Shown here in pieces: positions 46,401-57,600 of a stretch of DNA of 64,000 nucleotides (position 1 is its first letter; every line of letters begins with the position of its first letter). This DNA is from Astropecten irregularis (lineage: Eukaryota > Echinodermata > Asteroidea > Paxillosida > Astropectinidae). The notes beneath the pieces were generated by a model. It had not been told where the DNA came from, did not search any database, and saw only the letters and a program-made list of their open reading frames with translations. Location: assembly GCA_963971285.1 (NCBI GenBank), contig OZ020244.1:8618001-8682000 (forward strand), read 5' to 3'. A program made the translations under genes and the position numbers.

Positions 46401-47949
46401 ATAAGTCGGAACAGCTCCGTGTTCGTCCACGAACACTTAAATGTATAGTTATTATTATACTTTATCACCCAATTTTGTTTATTGTTTATCTCTTCTTATC
46501 TTCTTCTGATCAGCTTAGATGAGGTATCATACGAAAGCGTATAAGCTGAAGTTAATCCTAAGACTGAGTTTGTTAAAATTATTAATTAATTATGCACGTG
46601 ACAGCTCATTTGCATATTTAATTAGTCAATTTTGTTAGCAGCGTATCTCGAGAACTACAAATGCTATGAAAATAATTCTTTTTCCAAAAGCTTTGTTACA
46701 TCATGTAGTTGTGCATGCTGCCAAGAAATTTACAGTGATGTCATCATGACGTCATCAAAAATGCTGATTTCTATTATTAGCAGCATATCTCGAGAACGGC
46801 AAATGCTACGGTAATGATTCTTTTTGTAAAAGCTTTATTACATCATGACGTTACGTCATCATGACGTCACAACCGGAAGTTTAATTTTGACTCGAAATAA
46901 CTCCAAAACGGATGGATTTGGGCATTTAAAACCTAACAGTCTAAAAAGATAGAGACAGGCTAGGGCTTTCAGAAAATATAGGTGATGACGTCATACGGAA
47001 TACACAGCGCCCTCTACGGTTGATTAAAGATATACAGTGATTACGCAATCCGAAAATAAACAACGGATTACTGCCAAATTTGGTAAGTGTAAAGCATTGG
47101 AACACCTCCTTATGTTCGTGAAGTTTGAATGTGATAACGTCATTCAACCGAAAGTTATGTGCTTTTAAAGGAAATATGACGTCATTATTAAAATACTATT
47201 TACTCGGTAACGGCATATGCTACGAAAATAACTCTTTTTCCAAAAGCTTTTTTACATCCTTTAGTTGTGCGTGCTGCAATGAAAATGCCCGCGACGTCAT
47301 CATGACGTGATAAAACTGGCTGTTTTAAAGCCAGAGATCTAGGGCCCATAATGTATGTGCATGGCGCCATATGGTATGTGTGTGTACATCCACTGCATGT
47401 GGTGCATGCTCTTTACAGTTAATCCCCGAGTGAGCTGGGACTGGTTTATCTTAAGGGATCACGCCGGCTTCAAAGATCCAAAAATGAACAATGCATAGCA
47501 CAATATAGTATAGCACAATATTTCTATGATATTTAATGAAGGTTTTTTGTGAAAAAAAATCAGAAATATGTCGTGTAGTTAAGGTTATAACACAAAAACA
47601 CTATAAGGGCAAATTAGGTCAGGTACGTATAAGCCTTTCCAGCCTCAGCAAGTGTTGGGTTTTAGATGTACTGGTAGCTGTGACTTAGTTGCAGCTGCCG
47701 TATGAGAATTTCAGGAAGGCGATACATCACGTACGATGGTTTTAGCCGTACACGATGGTAAAATCATCGGCAAAACTTTAACAATTACTGAATTAGGAAA
47801 ATCCGTCTGTTGAAACCATAATTAGGCTTTTCAGAATGATTCACAAAATGTTTTTTGAGTTGACGAAATGTTTGCGACTTGACAAAATGTTTTTCGGGTT
47901 GACGCAATGTTTGCAAGTTGACGTAATTGATGTTTGCGAGTTGGCGCAA
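43422..47949 (+). repeat. Near-identical 2,264-bp tandem duplication
   Basis: Positions 43422-45685 are repeated at 45686-47949 with a constant offset of 2,264 bp. By eye the copies differ at only a few bases (for example GACATTTACA against GAAATTTACA near 44461). The unit runs from the middle of one HINE unit into the 19-bp minisatellite of the next, so it does not follow element boundaries. The junction at about 45685 shares two or three bases (AAT/ATT). It is a very recent unequal exchange or an assembly duplicate. Confidence 0.9.
44185..46448 (+). mobile_element. HINE unit, long variant with extra internal block, first duplicate
   Basis: The 5' body and two core repeats are followed at about 44590-45350 by a block not present in the other long units (AACCGGAAGTTTAATTTTGA, CAGCGCCCTCTACGG, ATTCAACCGAAAGTTATG). 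The same block, inverted, is in the HINE lodged in the 5' LTR (about 51190-51490), and part of it reappears at the right window edge. The conserved module (45355-45550) and a remnant of the 19-bp minisatellite (about 45585-45686) follow, then the duplication junction. The 3' end is ATAG at 46445-46448. Confidence 0.8.
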
Positions 47950-50113
47950 TGTTTGCGAGTTGGCGCAATGTTTTGCGAGTTGAGGCAATGTTTTAGAGTT
48001 GAGGCAATGTTTGCGAGTTGAGGCAATGTTTTCGAGTTTACGTAATGTTTGTGAGTTGGCGCAATGTTTTAGAGTTGACGTAATGTTTGCGAGTTGAGGC
48101 AATGTTTTCGATCGAGTTGACGAAATGTTTGCGCGTTGGCGCAATGTTTGCGAGTTGGCGGAATGTTTTACGTACAGTTGAGGCAATGTTTTCGAGTTGA
48201 GGCAATGTTTTCGAGTTGACGTAATGTTTGCGAGTTGGCGCAATGTTTTAGAGTTGACGCAATGTTTGCGAGTTGACGCAATGTTATTGAGTTGGCGTAA
48301 TGTTTCCGAGAGTTCAATGTTTGCGAGTTTATGCAATGTTTTTGAGTTGCCTCAATGTTTTTGATTTTACACAATGTTTTCAAGATTATGTAATGTTTGC
48401 GAGTTGACACAAAGTTTTTGAGTTGACACAATGTTTGCGAGTTTAACGTAATGTTTGCGAGTTTCTACGTAATGTATGCGAGTTGACGTAATGTTTTTAA
48501 GTTTATGTAATGTTTGCGAGTTGATGCAATGTTTTCGAGTTTACGTACTGTTTGCAAATTGACACAATGTTTGCGAGTTGATGCAGGTGACGAAATGGTA
48601 AAGTCACGGTAAAGGCAAGCATGGGCGCCAAAAAGTGCCAAAAATCGCCCAATGGTGTGTTCTGGGTCTCAGGATTGTGCTGCTATGTATAAGTTAACAA
48701 TTTAGGTACGTGTGTATACAAGGGCATACAGATCAGACATGACGTAGGATGTTGAAAGTACTGTAAAGTCTCCATTATTTTACGTGTGGAGGTTGTGTTA
48801 TCAGCCTTATTTTCATTACCCCAGTTTCATTTACTTGTAAATTTTGAGAGCGACAAGTGCTACGAACTTTATTCTTTTATCTGTTATATCATGTAGTTGT
48901 GTATGCTACCACGAAAATGACTGACATCATTACGATATGTCATTGAATTCGACAATTTGGATTTCCTATTTAAAGATACGTAATTTGAAGATTTTTTTTC
49001 TACGGTTAATTTTAAAATGTCCGTAAATACTCGAATAAAAATCATTTGTCGGAGAATGTGACATTGAGACTGAAGTCACTGATAGAATTGCTACGTGAAA
49101 CATTCAAAACTTGAATACACAGCCCTTATACCTCAAAACAAAAGAATAAACTTCCGCTTTTTGTGTGACGTCTCGTGACCATGGCTTGCGATACGAAGGT
49201 ACACGTAGATCGTGGGCGTTCACCGATAGCGCCACCAAGCATTTTAACGTTATTAAAAAAGCTGAATTTTTTTGTTGGCAGTATATCTCGAGAACGACAA
49301 AAGTTCTGTTAGTTCCTGAAGTAGTGCATGCGGCAGTGAAAATAAATGTGATGTCATCATGACGTCATAAAAAGCTGAATTTTATTCCCTTTCGTAAAGA
49401 ATGTCCGATTGTCAGGAAACTTGGTAGGTGTGTCTGACGTGCTACTCCAATAATGTTTTAAAGATGACGTTATATGGTTAAGAATTTATATTAAATACTA
49501 AAGTGTTGAGCACATGACAGCTCATTTAAATATTTAATTAGCAAATTTTGTTCGCAGCATATCTCGAGAACGGCAAATGCTACGGAAATGATTATTTTTG
49601 CAAAAAGCTTGTTATATCATGTAGTTGTGCATGCTGCCTCAAAATGTACCGTGACGTCAATCACGGAGTCATCAAAAAAGCTGATTTTTGATTAGCAGTA
49701 AATCTCGAGAACGGAAATTGCTACGGTAATGATTCTTTTTGCAAAAGCTTTGTTATATCATGTAGCTGTGCATGCTGCCACGAAATTTACCATAACGTCA
49801 TCATATATGACGTTATCAAAAAGCTGATTTTAATAGAAGCAGCATATCTCTAAAACGACAAATGCTCTTTTTATAAAAGCTTTGCTGCATCTTGTAGATG
49901 TGCATTGCTCCGAAAAATAAACATGATGACATCATGACGTCATCAAAAAGGCAGATTTTTTGTTTGCAGCATATCTCAAGCATGACAAATGCTTTGGAAA
50001 TGATTCTTTTTATAAATTGACTGTGACGTCATCATGACGTCATCAGAGCTTATAAAGCTGATTAAATAAGTCGGAACAGCTCCGTGTTCGTCCACGAACA
50101 CTTAAATGTCTAG
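46449..50113 (+). mobile_element. HINE unit, long variant, second duplicate
   Basis: It repeats the 5' body, extra block and conserved module of the preceding unit to 47949. It then continues into a full 19-bp minisatellite (47850-48590), the spacer module (about 48600-49260, with GTGTGACGTCTCGTGACC and AGCGCCACCAAGC) and core repeats, including some lacking part of the unit near 49850-50000. It ends at the 3' hairpin and CTAG (50110-50113). Confidence 0.82.
47850..48590. repeat. 19-bp minisatellite in long HINE unit
   Basis: About 38 units of the GAGTTGACGTAATGTTTGC family, with irregular units near 48110 and 48170. The minus-strand open frame of about 180 codons across it is a by-product of the repeat. 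Confidence 0.88.
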
Positions 50114-50637
50114 TTATTATTATTCTTTATCACCCTCTAAGCTAGTTAACAGCTTATCTCTTCTTAGCTTCTTCTGATCGGCTTAGATGAGGTATCATAT
50201 GAAAGCTTATAAGCTAAGGATCATACTGGCACTGAGTTGGAAACATTCTTCATTAATTAGGCACGTGACAGCTCATTTGCATATTTAATTAGTCAATTTT
50301 GTTAGCAGCGTATCTCGACAACCCAAAATGCTATGAAAATAATTCTTTTTCCAAAAGCTTTGTTACATCCTGTAGTTGTGCATGCTGCCACGAAAATGGC
50401 CGTGACGTCATCATGACGTCATAAAATTTGCTGTTTTTAAGCCCTATGTCAAGGCATAGGCCTATATGTGTGTGTGTAGTGTGTACACGTACATGTACTG
50501 TATTTCTGTATACAGTAAACCCCATTTGCAGCTGGGATTGTTTATCTCAAATGATCAGAGTCTGAGGAATGTGCTGTTATGTAAGAGGTAGGCCAGGAAG
50601 TGCATGACCATGCACTGTTGCCAAGGTAGCAAGGTGT

Positions 50638-51998
50638 TGTATTAAGACTGCAATTGGGAATCCATCAACACGGGGTAATTTCCCACCCCTATTAGGTAAA
50701 ATGGACGGGCCCACTGCACGTCCTGCGTGCCTGCCCTTTGACCTTAGATTCACTCATGGCGACCACCGATATCTTGAAAGTTACAAACATGTTCTAAAGT
50801 TAACGATAACAACTAGACTTTGTGGTTGTGGGAACAACCACTAGGTGTTCGGGGTCTCATTTCGTACTGGAACTGTTATGAGAATGTTTGATGGAACGCG
50901 TGTATGGCATAATTATTGAAATACACTTAAACTGTGTGACTGAGCAAGTACTGATCATGCTGATTGCACAGTGTATTCGTACATGTACACTGACTGATAG
51001 CGTATAGAAAATGGTGTCACCTTTAAATAATGTTAAATTGCCCGGACGATAACTTCCGTTTAGTTAATCACAAACAACTGAAAATTTGCAGAAATCATCG
51101 CATGCGTACAATGTAAACAATTTGCAATTTGCACTGATGTACGTCATGTAATTACTGAATAAACAGTATTTGAATAATTACATCATGTTTCCTTTAAAAA
51201 CGCATAACTTCCGGTTGAATGACGTCACAGATTTTAAACTTCACACATATGTCAAGGTGCATTAGTGCTTCAAACTCACCAAATTTGGCGGAAATCCGTT
51301 GTTCACTTTTGGATTACGTAATCACTGTATATCTTTAATCCACCGTAGAGGGCGCTATACAGCCCGTATGACGTCATCGTTTATATTTTCTGAAAGCCTA
51401 AGACCTACTCTATCTTTTTGCCAAGCAATTGTATGTGCCCAAAACCTTTCCGATTTTGAGTTATTTTGAGTCAAACTTCAACTTCCGGTAACACCGGAAG
51501 TGAAGGTCATTTTAACACAATATTGAATATATTAATTGTTCAGATTCATGTGGTGAGTAACATATGTCAATATCAAAATCGTAGGTCATGTGGTTCTCAA
51601 GTTATAGAGCACCAAAGTTTTTCCTAAAAACGCGTGTAATTTGATACCCGATGACGTAATCATGACGTCAATCTTCTAAATACAACTTGGCATCATGACC
51701 GAAGTTCCCACCAAGTTTCAAGTCAATATCTTGTAACTGTCATATAGAAGTCCTGCGGACAAGTTTGGGAAGAAGACAAATAAAAAAAAATAAAAAAAAT
51801 AAAAAAACTCGAACAATAACAATAGGTGTTCGGCTTGAACCCGAACACCTAATAAAGCAGTATTAAAGTTCTGTTGTACCTTACAATCCTTGTTGTACGA
51901 GTCAGTAATTTCCCGTGTTTAAGCAAGACCCCTTTCACAGCCCGTCGGAGTTTGCCCAGGCCACGTTCAGGGTGAGTTTAACACCAGATTTTACTACA
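50638..51998 (+). repeat. 5' LTR, interrupted by a HINE-type insertion
   Basis: Apart from the insertion at 50813-51850 this LTR aligns end to end with the 3' LTR. It is followed at once by the usual primer-binding position (starting TTGGCGTCGTAGACAGGAT at 51999). The primer tRNA was not identified. Confidence 0.88.
50813..51850 (-). mobile_element. Second-type HINE (1,038 bp) inside the 5' LTR
   Basis: On the minus strand the element begins AGGTGTTCGG, folding with CCGAACACCT into a 10-bp stem. It ends with CCGAACACCT, the GTGGTTG/CAACCAC hairpin and CTAG. This is the same architecture as the array HINEs (5' hairpin; subterminal inverse arm; 3' hairpin; CTAG) with different terminal sequences. 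AA (TT on its own strand) lies on each side, while the 3' LTR has a single AA at the same place (near 60661), giving an exact empty site. The interior shares the AACCGGAAGT/CGCCCTCTACGG block with 44590-44950 and carries an A-rich tract near its 5' end (about 51780-51810). No gene is present. Confidence 0.85.
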
Positions 51999-52474
51999 TT
52001 GGCGTCGTAGACAGGATTGAATTGTCACGACACCGGACCATTTTGTGCGGCGTGCCTGGAAACCACGCGGTTGGCATAGTATACAGTGTGGAGGCCAGGT
52101 TGGGAACATTTTCCCATAGGGGCTTTGGCGACACTGGGGTTTGATTTGTTTAATGTTTATGTTAATGTCAATTCCTGTTTATAAACGGAGCGTTGACTGT
52201 TAACAATAGTGATAGAGGTGTTAACCCAGTTTGATCATTAATTTTTGCGACCAGCAGGAACGGGTCAGTGGAAGTGCACATGACCACGGCTGTCGTTAAA
52301 ATTGTGAATAATTTCAATCAGCATGAACAGATTACTGATTTTCCATGTGACCTTGGCTGATTCCACATGAACAAATCCAAAGGAAAGTCCAAGGAATTAA
52401 TCATCAGGGAAAGTTTTAGAAGTTTTGTTTGGATTTGGTTCACAAACAACGTTTTTGTTTCAAGGGAATTCTCT

Positions 52475-52830
52475 TAGTCTGTTTTTTGGCTCTGTTTACC
52501 AGAGCCAGCTGATAGTCTGTTTTTTGGCTCTGTTTACCAGAGCCAGCAGATAGTCTGTTTTTTGGCTCTGTTTACCAGAACCGGCAGATAGTCTGTTTTT
52601 TTGGCTCTGTTTACCAGAGCCGGCTGATACTCTGTTTTTTGGCTCTGTTTACCAGAGCCAGCTGATAGTCTGTTTTTTTGGCTCTGTTTACCAGAACCGG
52701 CAGATAGTGTTTTTTGGCTCTGTTTACCAGAACCGGCTGATTGTCTGTTTTTTGGCTCTGTTTACCAGAACCTACCCACGATCATTTTTTTTTTTTGGCT
52801 CTGTTTCTCGGAACCAACCCCGAGTTGTTT
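52475..52830 (+). repeat. Leader minisatellite of ~38-bp units with hairpins
   Basis: About eight or nine units lie between the primer-binding region and gag. Each contains TGGCTCTG, TTTAC and CAGAGCCA, which can fold into an 8-bp stem; some units have a compensating or weakening change (CAGAACC). Repeated stem-loops in a retroelement leader could act in RNA packaging or translation, but this is inference. The rest of the leader (52017-52474 and 52831-53091) has no recognised feature. Confidence 0.8.
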
Positions 52831-53091
52831 CTTTTTCTTTTTTCCAGCCTGACAATATTTTCCCTTTGTGTCCCTGGCCTTGTGGCGTGCATTTATTTTG
52901 TGTTCCGATAATAAACAATAAAGAGGCCAGAGTTCTTTTCGTTTCTTTCTTGTGCTAACACTTTTTGCCATTTTGTCCGGCACTTCGTTCTTGTGTTTCC
53001 TCTTTTGCTGAGTATCCATGTTGCTATAGCCTTCCTGCGGACAACCCAAAAAACAAAGTAAGGACAAAGGTTAGAGCAAGCACTAGGTAGA

Positions 53092-54603
53092 ATGGAGAAG
53101 ATACAGATAAATTACTGTTCCCATCGTGCATTGTCAGCTGTTCCAGCTATTGGGCCTGCACTGGCGGGACTGATCATGGAGGTACGAGGTGATCGGGGTA
53201 ATGTGACACCCGAAATCCTTATGAGTCTTCCTCAATTTGCGAGCATGCCTGATTTGATAGATTTGTTTGATTTTCGACCATACATGTCGTACTCTGAGGA
53301 ACTGGGGTCTACAGGGGCGCAATCACCAAGATTCCCGCATACACAGCTATCGTTTTCGTCGCACCCACATGTTCCAAGTCCAGCCATGTGGGAGGGCACT
53401 CACCGTAGGTCACCTGATAAAGTGCCCAAGTTTGAGGATCAGTCATCTGGGTTCCAAGGGCAAGCCTTCCGGTTCACCGATAGCTACCTGTACCCACCGC
53501 AGCGGCAACAGACTGCTCGCTCTCACTTGCCACACCCCCGTGCCCCACACTTGGGTTATGATGAGGTACATCCACCATGGGGCAAGCGGGATGGTCCTCC
53601 ATCTACTCGGATGAGTGGTCCCGTTTTTCCCAAAGGGAGGGAGAATGTGTCCACACCCAGACATACCAGTCTACCCAAGACAATCACATATGATGGTAGG
53701 AGCAGCTGGCAAGCATTCTTTGCAAAGTTTACCTCATACGCCAATGAATGCAACTGGTCAGCCAAGCAGAGAAAAAACAATTTGTGTTGGTGTCTTGAGT
53801 CCAAGGCAAGTGAATTCTATACCTTACTCATTGAGCGGGAACCTGACCTGGAGTATTTTGATATGATCCAAAAATTGGAAAAGAGGTTTGGGTTACGCGA
53901 CCTACCTGAGGCCACGCAAATGCAGTTCAACTACGCCAGGCAGTCTGCAGAAGAATCTATCCTTGATTGGGCTGTCCGTGTTCTATACTTAGCCACACGC
54001 GCATTCCGTGACCTACCGGAAGTCCATGTTCAGAAGCAGGTAGTGCTGAAATTTTGTCAAGGTTGTACAGATCGTGAGGCTGGCCAATATGCTATCAACA
54101 CCAGGCCTGCTACCATTGAAGCTGCTATAGATCTAGTAAGGTGGTTCCAGCACACTCAAAGGGCCATCTATGGTCGGGGCCGAAAGGAAGCAAAGCAAGT
54201 CTTCACCAACGACGACCTGTACGAGGGCGATGCTCAACTGTGTAAGGTGGCAACCGATAAACCGGTGCAGTACAAGCCTCCTGACACTAGTCAGCACCCT
54301 GCTCTAGAAAAGCGAATTGCTGCCATGGAGGGTCGCCTCAGTTCGATCCAGCATTCGATCGATCAACTAGCAGAGGTTGTCCAGCGTCTTGGCTCCCGCG
54401 ATAGGTCAAGGTCACCTGGACCTGATAACCCCAAGAACCCTTGCTACAAGTGTGGCAAGCCGGGCCATTTCAAGAGAGATTGCCCCGATGTAAAGTCGGG
54501 CAAATCGGTCTCTTTCGTGAAGGGAGAGTCCCCAAACTCCAGCGGGTCGGAGAGCGAGGCCTATCTCCGTCCCGAGCCGATGGAGGCCGACCAACATCAA
54601 TAG
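53092..54603 (+). CDS. Gag-like structural protein of the LTR element (503 aa)
   Basis: The protein should form the particle that packages element RNA. Near the N-terminus, AVPAIGPALAGLIMEVRGD followed by LMSLP resembles a helix-hairpin-helix motif of the ComEA type, which would be unusual for Gag. The middle (about residues 200-370) has the helical character of Gypsy Gag capsid regions, for example TYDGRSSWQAFFAKF and EFYTLLIERE. A CCHC zinc knuckle, CYKCGKPGHFKRDC, lies at about residue 450-465 for RNA binding. The end overlaps the pol frame by about 160 bp, with pol in the -1 frame, the arrangement used by families that make Gag-Pol by programmed frameshifting. Confidence 0.85.
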   Translation: MEKIQINYCSHRALSAVPAIGPALAGLIMEVRGDRGNVTPEILMSLPQFASMPDLIDLFDFRPYMSYSEELGSTGAQSPRFPHTQLSFSSHPHVPSPAMWEGTHRRSPDKVPKFEDQSSGFQGQAFRFTDSYLYPPQRQQTARSHLPHPRAPHLGYDEVHPPWGKRDGPPSTRMSGPVFPKGRENVSTPRHTSLPKTITYDGRSSWQAFFAKFTSYANECNWSAKQRKNNLCWCLESKASEFYTLLIEREPDLEYFDMIQKLEKRFGLRDLPEATQMQFNYARQSAEESILDWAVRVLYLATRAFRDLPEVHVQKQVVLKFCQGCTDREAGQYAINTRPATIEAAIDLVRWFQHTQRAIYGRGRKEAKQVFTNDDLYEGDAQLCKVATDKPVQYKPPDTSQHPALEKRIAAMEGRLSSIQHSIDQLAEVVQRLGSRDRSRSPGPDNPKNPCYKCGKPGHFKRDCPDVKSGKSVSFVKGESPNSSGSESEAYLRPEPMEADQHQ

Positions 54604-57600
54604 TTACAACTCCTTGTGCCCTGGGTGATCCGGGTACTTCCTCAACATCCGTTAATGGAACAAGGGAGGGTTTGTGTGCCCTGGGTGATCCGGGTACTTC
54701 CTCAGCATCCGTTGATGGAACAAGGGAGGGTTTGGGTGCCCTGGATGATCCGGGTACCACTTATTTATCCTTGGGCTCCCAATCTGTTTCAGAGGAATCA
54801 TGCGATCCCCTGGAGTACTTGCAACTCATGTTTCACGAAGAGTCCCCGCTCTGTGAAAGTCCCATTGAAGACGCCCCAATCAGTGAAGATGCCAGTACCC
54901 ATCTAGGACACCAAAAGAGGCATGGTGGCGAAGAGGAAAATAACCCCCAGTTAGCTAGTATTGAGGAGACTGAGTCCAGGGATGAAGTTGTCGTCTGCCG
55001 ACTGCAGTCGCGGTCAATGTTTAGTGTGTGTATGGGTGTAGGCAACACTGAGGTCCGAGCAATTGTAGATACAGCGGCCGAAGTCACTATAATTTCAGAC
55101 AGGGTCTTTAATTCCCTTACACCGAGACCACCTAAGATAATAAACGTCACCCTGCACACCGCAGGCAGAAACATGAAGATGAGCGGCATCATAGCCGGTC
55201 CTCTGGATATGACCTTGGGAGGTGCATCTTTCCAAGAAAATGTCTATGTTGCACCAATTGAAGACGTAATGCTGCTTGGTGTAGATTTCTTGAGACGTCA
55301 CCGGATTGATATCCATATTCAGTCATCTGAACTGGTGATGGATGACCAGAGGATTCGTATGGACTTCGGGTCAGATCATCTTGCGAATGTGTCCCAAGCA
55401 TTTGTCCTCAGAACCACGGTCATCCCTCCTAAATCAGTTAAAGGGGTTCCATGCAGCGTGAGTGGGTTAATGGGCTTGTTCTTGTTGGAGCCGGCACAGG
55501 ATCTTGAAGTGATCACCCCGCGGTCTCTCCATGACCCAGGTGGTAGAATAGAGATTCTCATGGTAAACCCGACTGACAGACATGTGAAGTTGAAGTTCAA
55601 GCGGCAGATTGGTACCGCAGAGGAAGTCGTTGAAATGCCAGCAACCGATTGCAGAGCTGTGGTTCAGGGGGAGGGTGTCTGTCAAGTGGCAACCGATCAA
55701 GACGCAGAGGTGCCAGAACACCTGCGTGATCTATACGATAGGTCAGCAGAGGGTCTCCGACCCGAGGAGAAGTTGGAGCTGCGGAAGCTTTTGGCAGAAT
55801 ATGAAAATGTATTCGCTAGGGACGACTACGACTTGGGGAGCTTCACTGCCATGGAACACGTGATAGATACTGGAAGTGCTCCACCGGTAAAGCATAAGAT
55901 GAGGAGGACACCAGCCAGCTTCGCAGATGAGGAAAAGGCACACCTTCAACGCATGCAGACAGCAGGCGTTATCCAACCTTCCATCTCAGAGTGGGCTTCT
56001 GCACCAGTATTAGTAAGGAAGCGGGATGGCAGTGTCCGTTGGTGTGTGGACTACCGGAGTCTTAATGCAATCACGCGGAAAGATGTTTATCCTTTGCCAA
56101 ACATCGATGAATGCTTAGACACACTGGCGGGTACTTCCTGGTTCTCCAAACTTGACGCGAACTCTGCCTATTGGCAGGTGAAAATCAATGAAGATGACAG
56201 GAAGAAAACAGCCTTCATCACAAAGTATGGTCTGTACGAATTTGTGAGAATGGGGTTCGGCTTGTGTAATGCCCCCGCCACATTTTCGCGAGTGATGAAC
56301 CTTGTCCTCAGGGGTTTAAACTGGGACATAGTGTTGGCCTTCTTGGATGATGTGGTCGTTTTGGGCAATTCAACCTCCGACCACCTTGACCATCTGCGAC
56401 TTGTGCTTCAGCGATTCAGTGACTATCACTTGAAGCTAAAGCCCGGGAAGTGCGCTTTGTTCCAACAAAAGGTTGAGTTCCTTGGCAGGGAAATTGACCG
56501 CAATGGAATACAGCTCAGGGATGAGCATGTGAAGGCAGTGAAGCACTGGCCCAGGCCCCAAAATACAAAGGAAGTGGAGCAATTTCTTGGCCTGGTCAAT
56601 TACCATCGGTCCTTCCTCAAGGACTATGCCTCCATAGCTGCATCCCTGTATAGCATCACGGGGAAACAAAGGTTTGTTTGGACGGAGGAGCAACAGCATG
56701 CATTCGATGATATCAAGAAGCTCTTGACTTCCGCTCCTGTCCTAGCACTACCTAACTCAACGGACCCCTTCATACTGGATACAGATGCATCCAACATCGC
56801 CATTGGTTCTGAGCTTATCCAGGTACAGAATGGGCAGGAACGAGTCGTCGCATATGGTAGCGTTTCGTTGTCCCCAGAACAACGTCGATACTGCGTCACC
56901 AGACGTGAGTTATTGGCGGTGGTTAAGTTCACCCGTCAGTATCGTCACTATTTACTTGGCAAACCATTTCTGGTCAGGACAGACCACAGTAGTCTGACCT
57001 GGCTACTGAATTTCAAAGAGCCTCAGGGACAGATTGCGCGATGGTTGGAGGAGCTCAGCCAATATGACATGAGAGTTGAACTCCGGCCTGGGAGGAAACA
57101 TTCAAATGCGGATGCCCTTTCTCGCATACCGGAAAGTGCATCTACATGTGTACAGTTCAGGTTAGATATCCGGCCGGAAGACCTCCCATGTCAAGGATGC
57201 AACTACTGCCGCAAAGCTCACAAGAATTGGGCTCACTTTGTGGATAAAGTAGATGAGGTGGTTCCTCTTGCAACCCAAACCAAGCAGATAACTCTGCTTG
57301 CTGGGCCATTGGAAGTGGATTGCAATGTCACTGGTGTAGACATCCTGACTGCTGAGGATGGTTCTGCTATCTCAGTAGATGGAGTTGAGTTGTCAGACGG
57401 TGCCGTACGGTCGGTGAGTGAGAATGTAAGTGATCCTTTTCCTCAGGACCAAGTGCGCATAGAACAAGAGAAAGATGAACATCTGATACCCTTGCGACGA
57501 TGGCTGACAGCTCAGGAAGAGCCATCTGAGGGCACCGTTATGCTTTTGGGGCCAGTACAGAAAAAGATGTGGGTCAACCGGGATTTGTATCACATTAATA

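Noticed and set aside
50638-51998. A 1.36-kb 5' LTR of a different type from the 321-bp 3' LTR
   Set aside because: The extra length is exactly a 1,038-bp HINE plus a duplicated AA; the remainder matches the 3' LTR throughout.
52762-53067. Minus-strand frame upstream of gag
   Set aside because: It overlaps the leader repeats and low-complexity pyrimidine tracts and has no recognisable domain.
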